A stretch of DNA of 64,000 nt from Bursaphelenchus xylophilus. Taxonomy: Eukaryota > Nematoda > Chromadorea > Rhabditida > Aphelenchoididae. Below the pieces are notes generated by a model. The model did no database searches. It saw nothing but the letters and a program-made list of their open reading frames with translations, and was not told the DNA's origin. The position numbers were made by a program, and so were the translations under genes. Every line of letters begins with the position of its first letter. The first letter of the stretch is position 1. The stretch is from NCBI GenBank assembly GCA_904066235.2, contig CAJFCV020000005.1, positions 9,109,501 to 9,173,500 on the forward strand, in the 5' to 3' direction. Of this stretch, positions 9,922 to 22,739 are shown one piece after another.

Positions 9922-11484
9922 CAGGGTGCGCCAATAAAATCTGGACAAAACTAAATTCCATATAGCCTTTTTCGGATGGTCTAAGAATGGAAACTTTTAG
10001 CACTTTTAGAAAGGGTAACAACCGTGCTATATAGCAAACGGTAATGCCCAGGTCAAGGCCTATTGCAAGACGGAAAAAATAATCGAAATTTTTTGGAGGT
10101 GCAGACATTTTTTTTAGGGATATTAATTCTTGCATTATTTCTGCTAATGGTCACTGACGTTCTCCAAATTTATTGTATATAAAGTACGTGCTGCTAACTT
10201 TGCCACAGCCTACGGAATCATGGTTGGCGGTCGGTCTGGCGGCGCTGGTGGCGGAAACAGAAAAAGGCCCAAAATTTTGGATTTTTGTGTTTTTAAGGAT
10301 CTCAACGCCAGATTATAGCTCGTGCAACAAAAAACTCTAAAAATAGGTGAAAAACCCGCAAAATTAAAAAATCGATAAAACTTTTTGCTCTCGAAAAATT
10401 TGGAGGCCGTAAAAAATATAATACTCTACTTACCACGCTCTACAATTTTATCCATTCGCTTTTCACTAATTTCGTAGCATTTTTTTGTAAAACCTTGTAG
10501 AAGTTTACAAACCTGTTCCACTCCAACCCTAAAAAATCCCGAAACACAAAAATTCTACGCACCCAGAAGGAATCAAAAAACAGAATACTGTTCTGACTTT
10601 CTTATTCACGCAAATACGACCCAAAACAATTACGTTTTCACGGAGTAATTAATTGAAGAAGAAACTAAATTTTCGCTTTTTTTGGCAACTTTGGCATTGT
10701 GTTGCAGTTTTGATGTGTGTTGCTCCAAAATTCCGTGGTTACAGAGCGCATTCTTTGCCAATTTTTATAGTGTAAAAGCAAATACGAATATACAAGTGGA
10801 CCGTTTCTGCATAAATAAAAGTTCATGGGGGTATTCAAGGCACGGTCATTCGGTGCTTGAAACGTTTTTGCAGTTTGTAACAGGTTGGAAAGGCCTTGAG
10901 CGTAAAAAACAACACAGAGTTGTATACTGGATAAATGCTGATGTAGCCAAAACACTTTTAGAAATATCTAGTCCAAGATCACTCGAATAGTGAGCATATA
11001 GTAAATTATGCCACCACAGTCACTATGTCATCCCCGAGAGGCAGCAGATAGAAAAATCCTTTTTGCAAGGCGACTAGGCAGACTCTGGTTATCTTGCAAA
11101 AGTAGCTCTGGTGCTTAACATGTTTGGAATCACACAGGGAAACTTCTACATGAAAATCTTTGATTTAACGGAAGTTTTCGGGAAAAAGGGCCTGTTTTTA
11201 AACTTTGGCGAGCTGTAAAAAGCCTAATTGTCATAGTGAAGCAAAATCAATTTCAGTGTATAAAAATTTTGACCAATTTGGGGTCCGTGTTTCAGGCGCC
11301 TTATTGTTAGTTGTAAGCACTTATACAGCAAAAACAAATGTCGTAGATGATTGTTTTGTCTGAAACCTTGAAGATAGCTTCTTGGACGTATTACACGTGT
11401 CCACAATGGCCCACTTTGTTCTCGTACTGTTACAGCCCGCAGGGCAAGCAAAAATATTAGTCCAGATTTTATTGGCGCACCCTG
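9922..11484. mobile_element. Non-autonomous Tc1/mariner-like element, TIR CAGGGTGCGCC
   Basis: The left end begins CAGGGTGCGCCAATAAAATC and the right end at 11484 is its reverse complement over about 25 bp. TA flanks both ends (9920-9921 and 11485-11486). The 1.56-kb interior contains only short open frames (for example 10682-10990 plus, 10665-10955 minus) without a recognisable transposase. It inserted immediately downstream of the second aspartic-protease-like gene. Confidence 0.75.
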
Positions 11485-11580
11485 TACATGCATATAAGAC
11501 CAGCTTGCTTTATGCACGTAATATTTACAACAACAAGAAGCGTAAAAAATCAGTTAACCCTTGCAAGAAGTAGTGCTCGA

Positions 11581-12480
11581 TTTCGTTTATACACTGTAGG
11601 AAGATTAGCCGATGAAAGTTTCTTTAATCGGAATATCAATTACCGGATTCACGCAATCCCATGTCCATATGGCATTTACAAAAGCCCTTCTTGCAGCCAG
11701 TTTTTCGCGGGGATTTGTCATCAGCGATTCAAAAAACGGGCTCATCACACAAAGTACAGTGCGGAGAATGACTGCTTCGATCTGATCAAGCGGACAGTGA
11801 ATCGCAAGTACAAACTCTGCAAGCGAAAAGAAAGAAGGATGGAACACATTGTGAAAGGAAATGTGAAGTTGGACAAATTCGTTCCTGTGCATAGCAGTTA
11901 TGGGTTGTCTTTATTCCACCTTTAATTAGTTGGTTGAAGATTGTATGAAAAAGGAAGCTATTGCAAACAAAAAGTCCTGCAAAAATAGTCATTGCGTCAA
12001 AAATCCAATTTCATTTTAGGATGACTGGGAAGGCAAATGGCGTGTGCCGATAGCAACGGATATCATGGTCGAAAAAGGTACCAAAGCAAGGGTAAATTTG
12101 TTAGCGCAAGCCATCATCGAATCATAACGAAGTCTGTTTCTACATATTTCTGGAACAAGTTTGTTGGGATATCGAGATATTTTTATGTTTAAGTATGTCA
12201 AAGGAAAAAGAAGCTCTGATTTCAAAAGGTCCTTGTGCCTGTGATACCTTTTGATACAAAATTTATCACCTCCAAGATCCAAGATCCGTTTTTCGACTTC
12301 TCCTTTATTGAGTCCAAGTTAATCATGTATTTATTCCTCATGGCAAAAAATGCACTCTTTGGCCGAATGTTTCCACTTCTTCGTCAAAGATTGGAAATTT
12401 TGTTGATGGCATGCGCTTATGATTGTTTTTTTCACGCAAGGCATGGAAAGAAGAGGAATCAAGAGAGTAGGAAAAATGTG
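11581..12480 (-). pseudogene. Possible decayed coding segments, unrecognised
   Basis: Two minus-strand stretches look protein-like. One is 12327-12019, reading through LRYDSMMACANKFTLALVPF. The other is 11833-11617, reading through FVLAIHCPLDQIEAVILRTV and ending in a stop, with a plausible acceptor TTGCAG just before it. They are in different frames and separated by stops, and I could not join them with credible splice sites. They may be remnants of one multi-exon gene. I do not recognise the family, although the helical, Leu-rich character would fit a receptor domain. Treat this as a weak call. Confidence 0.2.
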
Positions 12481-12493
12481 GAAAACGTAATTA

Positions 12494-12513
12494 CAGGGTA
12501 GGCCAAAAAAATG
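12494..12513 (+). repeat. Orphan transposon end, CAGGGTAGGCC
   Basis: TA followed by CAGGGTAGGCCAAAAAAATG resembles the termini of the elements at 1938 and 9922. I could not find a matching inverted end downstream, so it is a solo or decayed end. Confidence 0.35.
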
Positions 12514-12849
12514 GACATTAATTTTTCTTCGATTTTTCCTGCCATGAAAGAGTTTGCGAAAAAAGGTATATATGGCATGAAAGTACTGCGTTTAGGGAAC
12601 ATATTGACTGCAGAATTTTTGCCATACCTGCAAAAAATTCAATCATACGTTTGCAAGAAGTTTGCCGGGTCAGCACGCCAATTCCCGCGGCAAAATTTTA
12701 AAAGTTCTTGTTCCTAAATTTTTTACGAGGGAATGGTCTGAACTTTCCCCAGCGTTTAGGAAAATGACTAGTACAGGTGAATAGAGCAGGTCAACTTTGG
12801 CAGAAAAAGACAATTTCCAGCTGTGGAATAAGAAGAGCGGCGTTCAGTG

Positions 12850-12921
12850 GTTCGGTTAGCCGAGTGGATAAAGCATCCGCTCGATATTCTTTTGGGGGTT
12901 GGTTCGATTCCGGGGCCACGC
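12850..12921 (+). pseudogene. tRNA-like sequence (tRNA pseudogene or SINE head)
   Basis: It has a good A box (TAGCCGAGTGG) and B box (GGTTCGATTCC) at normal spacing for a 72-base tRNA. The D stem pairs only 2 of 4, the T stem is weak and the acceptor pairs about 5 of 7, and no clear anticodon arm forms. It is therefore a tRNA-derived relic or SINE rather than a working tRNA. The B-box half lies inside the inverted repeat 12881-13255. Confidence 0.45.
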
Positions 12922-13255
12922 GAAGGACCGTGATAAGCAAGATCAAACTCTAACACCAAAAAAAATCATTTTGTCTTTTTTATACGTTTTATAGGTTATA
13001 TAAAAATTTTTAAACAATAACGAAGTGGGGGTACAGACTGTTTCAAAAAGATAGAAATACCCTTTTCTATTACCAAACGGTACCCAAAAAATTAATTTTT
13101 TGACGATTATTCTTTTGGTGTAATGCCCCTATAAAACGTACAAAAACTGGCAAAATATTTTTGTTGGGATGTTAGAGTTTGATCTTGCTCATCAAAGCCT
13201 TATCACGGTCCTTCGCGAATCCCCGGAATCGAACCAACCCCAGAAGAATGTCGAT
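12881..13255. repeat. Inverted repeat carrying tRNA-derived sequence
   Basis: The left arm starts TCGATATTCTTTTGGGGG and continues through the B box, AAGGACCGTGATAAG, GATCAAACTCTAAC and ACGTTTTATAGG. The right arm (about 13130-13255) is its reverse complement with indels. Arm length is about 120 bp. This is a foldback/MITE-like structure whose outer arm contains the 3' half of a tRNA-like unit. Confidence 0.6.
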
Positions 13256-13899
13256 ACCTAAACTCGCCTAGATTTTACTCCAAAAACACAAAAAATCCGT
13301 ATTGTTTCAAAATTGGGCTTATAAGTCACCTAGAAGTTCAGCTAGAATGCTAAAATTAAAAACGGCAAGTACTGACACAATTGTCCTCATTATTTTCGGA
13401 GGATGGCAAAAAAATTTGGCCAATAACATGCACAGTAAACCCAAAAACTTTATTGTGCACCCCATTTCCGATCATTTCCCGCGCTTTTCTTTTCGCTTTT
13501 TTCGATGAAAATGGAGGCTCGATTATCCTCGATGGGGCTTCACAGTTGGGCCTGTAACTTTGTAGTCGTTGACTGCAGACTGATAAAATTTTGTCAACTT
13601 ATAGAGTGCACGCTTAGCTTTGCAGAAATATAAAAATTGTTATTCAATGTTACAGTATAGCCAAATCCGCCTTGATTTTCCTGAAAAAACACAAAAAATC
13701 CAAAAGTTTTTGAAGTTGGGTTTATAAGTCAGCTGAAAATTGAGCTAGAATTCTGAAATTAACGCAACGTGTTCTATGCAGTAACGCCTTGGATAATTTG
13801 AAAAGACGGCATAATATTTCGACGTGTACCGGATACTGTAAGCCCGGTAATCTTTTTGGGGGCGCACGTCAAGAAAAAGTAAAACAAAAGCGCTCAAGC

Positions 13900-15086
13900 A
13901 CAGGGGATTCGGATTTACTTATAAAAACTTTTATTTACTTATAGGTAAAAATATTTCCCAAAAATTCACTTATAAGTTAAAAAAAGGCGGAGCCTATTTT
14001 GATTTACTTATAAGAAATTTTATTTACTTATAAGAACTTTTATTTACCTATAATTACCAATAAGGACTCCGAAAAGAAAACAGTTGAGCGCCAAAGACGC
14101 TTTTGGCTTTTTGAACGCATGGGCGAGACTTAGAAATTCTAAGTTTTTCGGAGCAGTACTGGTCAATGAAGGTGCATAAGGGTATTTATACCTTGGATGG
14201 AACAAGGTAAGGTACTTTTAGTGCATTTTGTCTTTCAGAACTATAAAAAGTGGATAGATAATAAATCCGGAACATAAGAAACTTCTCGAATAGAACGCAT
14301 GTCAGCATCAGGCAGCTTCGGAAGATCTAAGAACAAGCATAATCAACCAAGAATTCAGATGAAGAACCCTTTCCACAATTTTGGTAGGTTTTTTAAACTG
14401 CTTCCACATTTCAGAAGGCCAGAAACTTTTCAAGACATGGTTTTCTTATGTTGTACTAGGTCCAGGTGAACCCTCTAGTTTTCAGATACTCACAAAATGT
14501 TCATGGAGGAAGTAAATGGACAACGTGCGCACAATGTCTGGAAAAAATGGCTATCGGATGCCCCAGGTATGTTGATAGTATTCACCTGGACCTAGTACAA
14601 CATAAAAAACTTGATGTCTCGAAATCTCATTGCCAAATGCTGAACCTCAAATTAATTTTTTGGGATGGAAAAGCGTAGAAAAAACAGTTAAAAAAGGGCT
14701 TATAGTTCAGTTATCTTTCTTTATCTTGACTATTTTCAGTGAATCCAACCCATCGCAGATTCCTCACAAAAACAATCATGCCCCGTCAGGACAAATGACA
14801 GATGGAAGCTAACCCGGAGCATAGAAGATGCGCTAACCAAATATCCAACCGGTAATACATCAGATTCAAGTTGTTTTTTCTTTGTTTGAATAAATTTATA
14901 TCTATCCTGCACTGTGGATAATTTTCTGTTACCTATAAGTATTTATAATTACCTATAAGTGAATTTCCCAAACGGCGAAAATAAAAATTACCTATAAGTG
15001 ATTTGAAAATCACTTATAAGAACTTTTATTTACTTATAAAAACTTGAAGTTTTTATAAGTAAATAAAAGTTTTTATAAGTGATTTT
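13900..15086. repeat. Repeat with TTACTTATAAG-rich ends
   Basis: Two blocks, about 13915-14065 and 14930-15086, are dense in TTACTTATAAG/CTTATAAGT units, in both orientations. Between them lies a second inverted repeat (GTTGTACTAGGTCCAGGTGAA near 14450-14470 and its reverse complement near 14580-14602). The layout suggests the two ends of one mobile element with subterminal repeats. No transposase is seen. Confidence 0.5.
15006..15086. repeat. 81-bp near-perfect palindrome
   Basis: Two 40-base arms around a single central base at 15046 match with one mismatch. The left arm begins AAAATCACTTATAAG and the right arm ends CTTATAAGTGATTTT or its near equivalent. It is the right-hand end of the TTACTTATAAG-rich repeat. 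Confidence 0.8.
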
Positions 15087-18000
15087 GAGTTCCCTGTGAG
15101 CAATGAAAAATTCTTGGCATTCTGTTTCGGCGAAAGAATAATTTTTTGCTCCAACACGGCGGTTTCACACAACAGAAAAGCGGGAACTTCGTTTTGTTCT
15201 TTTTTGAAGCGGGGGCGCAGCTCGCGGAGGCAAAAAATGACGTTTTTTTACTGTAACTTTTAAACTAACAGTCGAATCGAAAATCGACCAGGTATTTAGA
15301 AAATAGAATTTGTCTTTTATCTAGTGACGTATTAAACACATTGCAGAAGTGAAATCGGAGACCAATTGTCTGTGGCGCTAAATTTGCCTATGTTGAGGAT
15401 ACCGTATCAAAACCAAAAATCAAAATGGGAACTTGATATGAAGAAGTCGATATGTAAAGACATGATTCCGAGTCGATAGACACCGAAAACGTCAAAAAAG
15501 GTTGACTGAGCGAGAAGTTATGACACCCAAAAAACATGCTGATTTTTGACAATTTCGAAAAACTACAGTATCCTTCGAACAAATAGTCGGATCAAAAATC
15601 GACCAGGGATTTAAAAACTACTTTGTCTTAGCTATATTTTGGTATACAGCACGGCTAAGTAGGTGATCAAATGAAGAGACTTGTCTGTGGCCGAAAGTAC
15701 ATTGGTCATGTTGTAGTAGGTCAAAGTTGATCGTGAGACAAATGCAAAGGTGGTTATGAGGGGTTAGGGTGCTACTACAACTCAGTAAGCAATAATCGTT
15801 TAGAATCAACGTCGATTTTGCATTAGCGAGGACTTGTGGTACAGTACCCACCATCACCTTATCCACTTTAACTATCAAGGCTTACGCTACTAAAAGACCA
15901 TATATTGCGCTTAGACTGTGCTCCTCCATCTCTGTGTTTATAAATTAAACATTTAACAATTATTTTAGCCTCATATAACCACAGCTGGTTTTCATCGGGT
16001 ATGCCACTATATGTACAATATTGCTGTAAGCAGCGTTTAAAAAAAGTTTCGGTTTTTGTTGGTCCCATAGGTTCTAACGCTTCCTCTACATCTTTAAACG
16101 GGTTTGCTTCCTCTGTTTAATTAAAATACGGCCTGATTACTGTTTTAATATTCATTTAAGTAATCATGGTAACCGTTACCTCATTTGATGATTTTAGAAA
16201 CTTTAATGTGAATTCTAAGTTAATTATTGGTCTGAAAAGATCAAGAAAAATGTTTTTTATTCTTTTAGTATCAATTACACCACACTTCTGATGAAACTGT
16301 ACGATTTCTTCCTAGACATGTTTCATCGTATACCTTCCTCTGCAAGCTGCGCGTACTTTATTTTTTTTCATACCACGAAAGAGACCTTTGAAACCGCCGT
16401 GCCAAAGATAACCTGATTACACGATGAAGATGGGGTAGAATAGGGTTATTGCATACATAAATTTGAAGCTGGAGTCCTGCTTAACCTGAACATACATATT
16501 TCATATAAAAAATCGGTCGTCTTCTATCTGTTTGAAGCCTAAACTAACAACGCCTAAAAAATGTTACGATTTCGAGGATTTCTCTAAGATTTTCCCTCGC
16601 CCCTATTTGAAGTTTCGTGGAAACATAGTCTGGAATAAGGCGGATTTTTTGAGCCTAAAACGAAAAAAATCAAATGAGCCAGTTTCGAGATAGAAATCAA
16701 CTTGCGGCCACCGGCTCAAAAGTTATGGCTCCAACTTTGAGACCTACTCTAGGGTTTGGATCGACAAGAGCGGTTTTTCTCTCGGACTCTCTCGCTAATT
16801 CGAGATCTTTTTGCTTCTATGACTAAAAGCGTACGGAAAAAACGTACGCTCTGATAGTCGGACAGCTAGCTCCCTGTGAGGAAATGCCCTTTCAGCAAAA
16901 AATAGAGCGAAGACGTAAAAGGGCGCTACGATTAATTTCCGCGTCTAAACTGAAAAAATAAGGTTTGCTCATTACAAATGAGTCCTAAATTTGCTGCCAT
17001 TTTGCGTAGAGCCAAGAAATACAGCTTAAAAAAGGAAAAGATTTTTGAGATAGTCCCGTAGAATTCTTTTGGCTCGCGAAGGGCCGGACGATAAATAGGA
17101 CTTTAAAAATGGCAGTTTTACGACCCCCTGCGGTACTGTTTGGTTCCAAATCTTGCTCATTCTGGCCCCTGTTTCGTTTGTTTACCCCTTTTTAAACTGA
17201 AATCTGAGCTTAACGATTACTCCAAACACCAAAGAACTGTTAGTCGTAGGATAGGCTGAGATCACTGCCTTCCTTCAAAACGTTCAGCATGAAGACTTTT
17301 CATAGCCTTTCTGATGGCCATGCCTTTTGCTGTCTCGTCAGTCTCATCAAAAAACGATCCATGTATTTACTTCGACGCTTTTTCGGTCTTTTTTATGGGC
17401 GACCCTTAAAGTAAATAAGATTTCTTTGCTTGAATTGTATTATGAGTATGTCTAGCCGTAGATTATAAAAATTCGTGCAAGAAGGGCAAATATATTATTT
17501 ATAGGGCTCAAAAAGGGGCGTTATTTCCTGAGAAGTTTGGAAAACAAATTTTGGATAACCAAATATTTATATTTTTGGCAAAACTGTATTTATCAGATTA
17601 ATTGAAGCTCATATATATTTGTTACAGTCCCAAAAACAACTTCACGATTAAAAAAAATAGTGCTTTGGTCTTCCTAAAGAACCGAACATTGATGACTAAA
17701 ATTTCACAAATTTTTTTCTGTTCTTTGCCAACAAAAAAATTGACCTCATTGTTCGAGCGAGTCTCGTTCCTGAGTAAAGAACGCTTCAAATTCAATGGAA
17801 AAACGTTTGAAGGGTAGAATGAGGAGGGCAGAGAGCAGGGTCTTGTTTTCTACCCAGGACAAGAGTTCGTTAGAAAATCAGAAAACTGCACTTTGGAAAC
17901 ATTACGTCAGTGATAGTGCAATTATAAAAATAAGGAAGTAGAGAGCCGACAATACCTCTTGGGAAGTTGGGCATTTTGAGGAGACTTTGGAATATTGCAA

Positions 18001-18960
18001 CAACAAATGCAAAGTCATCAAAAATGATTGGTTGCAAGATCTAAATTTTAAAATGAACAATAAAGTACATGTCAAATGGTATAAAATTTGTCTTATTGTA
18101 AGAAAGTGATAAAAAAAGTATGATATTTTGTTTTCAAGCAATCAAAAACCTCTGAAAAAAGGGCTACATGGCTATGCAAGACGTTAGGCGTTATTTAGCT
18201 TTCAAAAACAAAAAAAAATTATACCTATTTCAATTTATACTTACCGGTCCCCTCCCACATAATCAATGCCAATTTTGTTCACACTGTCTTCTCAAATCTC
18301 CACGCTCTTTTTCCCCCATCCTCCTCATAAAAATCGCCCTCAAATACCTCAAATACGCAAATGACTCAGTATACGTACGTTTCAACGAACTTTTTGTTGC
18401 GTTGTCTGCCTGGGGTTCGTAATATACGTTTCTTTCTTTCTGCACAATGTTTTCACGTTGTCTAAAGTACGTGAAGTCTTGGGTTCCGCCCTCTTTTCGG
18501 GTGTTTTTTTTCAAGGGCGTCTTGTTCGAGAGCAGTGTTAAAGCCGTCTGTTCGTGCGTTTTCGGTATAAAATGGCCAAAAGTTTGTTTGCTGACTTGAA
18601 AGTAAAGGATGCAGTATAAAATAGAAAGATCGGTAGTACTTTCGAGGGGAAAGATTAGGTTCGGTGAGAGCTTAAGGCTGGACAAAACATCGTTTTATTT
18701 TTGGGTGTTATCTGCGACTTGTTCAATTTAGTTTTTCCCATCTTTACAGTGATTCTTGAAAGGTCAAGAATCCTTTTGCGGCACTGGATTCGTTCCCCGT
18801 ATAGCCTTATTTAGAGCCAACATTTAGGGACTGAATAAAATCGAAGGAATTCCCTGAATTTATATTTCCCTTAATTTGCCAATGTTTCCCATTGCTGCCG
18901 CTTTCCTACCTAACTCCGCTCATCATTGCCTACAATTATCTTCATAGACCAGGCTAATTT
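15087..18960. other. Gene-free stretch
   Basis: The sequence is AT-rich with stops in all frames and only short open frames. It has a small perfect hairpin at 16828-16850 (AGCGTACG / CGTACGCT). One GGGCGCAGCTCGC motif occurs at about 15213. I see no conserved coding region, tRNA or snRNA here. Confidence 0.4.
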
Positions 18961-18968
18961 TGAATTTC

Positions 18969-18970
18969 AG
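18969..18970 (+). promoter_or_regulatory. Splice acceptor before the ADH start (probable trans-splice site)
   Basis: TGAATTTCAG ends at 18970, 23 bases before the ATG at 18994. This is the position expected for a spliced-leader acceptor or the end of a 5'UTR intron. Confidence 0.5.
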
Positions 18971-18993
18971 TGATACGCTTTAATCCACGAACC

Positions 18994-20494
18994 ATGGTGA
19001 CTGCTCGATTCAATCGTCTCACCACTCTACTCGTCCTCACTCACCGCCAATTGGCAACGTTTTCCGGTCCCCGCAACTTACACACGTTGCGCGCTTTGAT
19101 GAATAATCGAATGGCCCCACAATCTTCGTCTCTCAGAGCTTTTTCGGCTTCAGTTTCGCAGCCTCACACCCACCTGACTTGCAGCCACGACGAGGCGAGG
19201 TTTAAGTCGTTGACGGAGGACCAGGTGCTGGCTGAGCCGATTCCCAGCACTCAAAAAGCCGCTGTCTTCCACAAATTTGGCCAACGATATCAGTTTGAGA
19301 AAATTTCGGTGCCTGAGATTGGAGATGATGACATTTTGGTGAAAGTAATTTACTCTGGAGTCTGCCACACCGACATTCACGTCTGGCTTGGAGATTTCCC
19401 TATGGAAGCGAAAGAACTGCCAATTGTCGGAGGTCATGAGGGTGCGGGAGTTGTGGTCAAAGTGGGGCAGAATGTAAAGGACTTCAAGATCGGGGATCGA
19501 GCCGGCATTAAGGTGAGCCTAACGTTAATTAGGATAAAATAAAGGCCATTGCCGTCAGAATCATTTATTATTCCCTTTTTCAACGATGACTTTTCCTATA
19601 TTATTTCTTTTTTTAGTGGGTAAACTCGTCATGTACGACCTGTGAGCATTGTAAAAAAGGAAACGAGCCAAATTGTGGTGACGTCGTTTTAAGTGGATTC
19701 CACAGAGATGGATCTTTCCAACAATATGCGGTTGTAAACGGAAACGAAGCAGTTAAAATTGTTGATGGAATTGATCTGGTCGAGGTTTCACCCATTCTTT
19801 GCGCTGTAAGTCATTTCAAATTCTTGTAGCCGCCATGGAAAACCGCTCAAGATCTAAACAGCCCGCAGAAACAATATTTCTTGCCATATTTCATTTATAT
19901 TTTCAAATTTTTTAGGGAGTGACCGTCTACAAGGCCCTCAAAGATTGTAATATCCAAGCCGGCGACACTGTGGCCATAACCGGCGCCGGTGGCGGCCTTG
20001 GCTCTCTTTGCATCCAATATGCCAAGGCCATGGGTCTGCGGGTGTTGGCGGTTGATGCGGGCGAAAAGCAAATGCATTGTCGGCATCTGGGCGCTGATAT
20101 GTTCATCAATCCGTTTGATAGTCCAAACCTTGTGTCCGACATCCAAATGATGACGCAAGGAGGACCTCACGGTGTGATTAACCTAGCCACCGCCGTGAAG
20201 CCAATGGAAGACGCAACTCACTACGTTCGCACCAAAGGAACCGTCGTCTTGGTGGCGTTGCCAAAGGACGCAAAAGTGCCCGTGGACGTGTTCTCTACGG
20301 TGACTAGGTCGGTCACGGTGAAAGGAAGTTACGTGGGATCCAGACAAGACACCGACGATGCGCTCAAATTCCTTCAACGAGGCCAAATCAAGATCCCCAT
20401 CAAGGTGCTGCCGTTGGAATCGCTGACTGAAGTCTTTGACAACATGATCAACCACCAAGTCACTGGAAGAGTAGTGTTGGACTTGTGGAAATGA
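18994..20494 (+). CDS. Zinc-dependent alcohol dehydrogenase with presequence-like N-terminus
   Basis: Exons 18994-19512, 19617-19805 and 19916-20494 give 428 residues, about 75 more than a cytosolic ADH. The extension is rich in Arg, Ser and Leu with no acidic residues in the first 50, as in a mitochondrial targeting peptide. Medium-chain ADH features are intact: catalytic-zinc ligands Cys124 (GVCHTD), His148-Glu149 (GGHEGAG) and Cys235; structural-zinc Cys179, 182, 185 and 193; and the Rossmann motif GAGGGLG at 259-265, with the acidic LAVDAGE that favours NAD over NADP. It should oxidise primary or secondary alcohols or reduce aldehydes. The nearest named relatives are the SODH/yeast-type ADHs. 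Met40 is an alternative start that would give a cytosolic form. No AATAAA is evident downstream. Confidence 0.93.
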
Positions 20495-22714
20495 AGGAGC
20501 TTTAGAAACTATATATATTAATATTGAAACAATGTGTAGTTTGATGTATAAAAGATGCAACGTGCAGTCAGTCATGAGCGGTCAATTTAATTTTTGCAGT
20601 AATTTCCATTAGGCCTATTTGAAGGGGAAATGGTGCCGGAAAATGGGGGAGATGACTTCTCCGCAATTTGGAAATAGAAAGCACTTTAGATTTGGTTGCA
20701 CTCTGACATTATCCCAGTCATCATTTCCTTGCTTTATGTTTCATATTTTGTGTGCAATTTGATGGATAGAATAAATATAATTCTACATAGTTTAGAGGGG
20801 AAGTGCTCAAAATGTGACGCTCAGATTTTGATGAAACTTGGCATAAATTTAGAATTTTCCAAAATTATCCATAAGACGCCCTCACATGATGATGTTTGTC
20901 GCCGAATCGCAATTATTTTTTTTACGGTAGGAAACAAAGTTGGCCTCAGGCTGTTTTTTTGCGTCTTGGATATGAAAGGCCCGCGTTTTTTTTTGTCATC
21001 CAATATTGTGTAATAACGCTGTTCTTGGGGAACAGAACCCATATATTGGATATATAATATCCGGTTCTTACGATTATACAAGGTTATTAGGTCGTTTCAA
21101 GCACTATCTACCTCAGTGTAGATTATGGAAATATTGGGGGCTTTTAAACCGCCAATATCAAATGCCTTAAAAGGAAAAAAAGCTTCGTGGGTTTTATTAT
21201 TTATCACTAAAATTAAATAACAGTTTTGCCAATTTCCATTGTTTGGCCGAGATTTTTCCCAGGAGGGCGCTTCATTTGGGATGCCAGACGCATCCTAAAT
21301 TCTAGTAAGTATAATTTTCTTTGGCTGTGCATCGATTCTTGAATATTTTAGCTCGCGGTTTGCCGGTTCAAATATTCAATCGACTTTGCTGACGAGGCAG
21401 TGATACAAGGCGTGATGTTTAGAAGGGTCGCCCGCTCCGGTTGTCATTTAGAAAAATGGTCACAGGGCCCGACTGTTGAAGTAGAATAGGATGAAACTTT
21501 GCATAGCTTATTCTTAAAGGCTGAATCACATTTCTGTAAAATTTCATGACATTTGGAAAAGAAAACCCCGGAGATATGACCAAAAAAGTAGAGTGGAACC
21601 AAAAACCTGGGACCCACGGTATATAACAGTAAATACAGCTAGAGTTACAGCGCTGATATTAACCCCTTGTGAGGCAAATACGAACCGCTAAAAAATGATT
21701 TTATACTGTTTACAAAACGTTACCGTAGACGTCCCTCCGTCAATCAAAGAAACGTACGATTTGTCTCAAAAAGTATCCAAACTTGGCTGAAATTGTTAAG
21801 AAGGAATTTTGTCGTAGTATATATGTTTGCTAGTGTTCATCAAATATTATTATTTTTTTTTAAATTCTTCTAGGAATCTGATTTATTTCGAGCTATCCCT
21901 GAATGGGCTACTGTATTCTTTTAACTCCATTTTCTGCCCGTGCTGATGTTTCCCACTGGGTTTTAAATGAATACTGGAGAACTTGTTATTAAAATTCTTG
22001 AGACATTTTTTTGTATCATAAACATATTTTTTCCAGTAATTGTATTGTATTATAGTATTTACTGGTTTTGCTGGCGGAAAAACAATAAACAAATTTGTTG
22101 GCCACTTGCACCTATCCCAAGAAGTTGACTCGTTGACTGTCTGCGTTTTTTAATGAGAAATTGTTTTTGTAATACAGTGATGAGGAAGTAGCAAAAAAGA
22201 AAATATTTTTTCGTCGAATAATTTATGTACTTATGCCGTCACTTTTCCGACAAAAACTTAATACTATAAAGGTGTGCCAACCCGTTTCAAAGCTCCAAAC
22301 TTCTATTCTCTGAGCTTTCAAACCACATTTTAATTCATCATGATCTTGTTATAACAAATCGGTTTGATTTGATTTCCCATTACGTATGCAAACCGTATGT
22401 CCTAAATTGAATCATTTGACAGTTCGTCTTCGGTGCAATGCTGCTTCTTTTAAACATTGCATGCTCCTTTTTCATAAAACACGGATCAATTAGCGAAGAC
22501 TTAAGTTAGCGCATGGCAGTAACAGCCAACATATTCAGCGATCTTTGCCGCTTCGAGAGGGCATGAAAATGATGTCCCTCTTTTAGCTGGCTCTTTACAT
22601 GCTGACTTTGCAAACCAGGCGTTAAGTTTTCAACCTAAAACTTTGATTTTATCTGCAAAGCGCGAGCTGCGAATCTTCTACAGCTCTAATTGTACTTGAC
22701 ACTAGACATGGCTA
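20495..22714. other. Gene-free stretch
   Basis: AT-rich sequence downstream of the ADH gene, with no open frame that looks coding and no clear inverted repeats. Confidence 0.35.
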
Positions 22715-22739
22715 GTGGGCCGACCCGGCCGAGCGAGTT

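Noticed and set aside
9922..11484. Autonomous mariner transposase in the element
   Set aside because: No open frame approaches the expected length and no DD[D/E] catalytic context could be recognised on either strand.
12850..12921. Functional tRNA gene
   Set aside because: A and B boxes are good but the D, T and acceptor stems are too mismatched and no clear anticodon arm forms.
18263..18685. 140-codon minus-strand frame upstream of the ADH gene
   Set aside because: No signal peptide, domain or splice context was found and the composition is that of AT-rich non-coding DNA.
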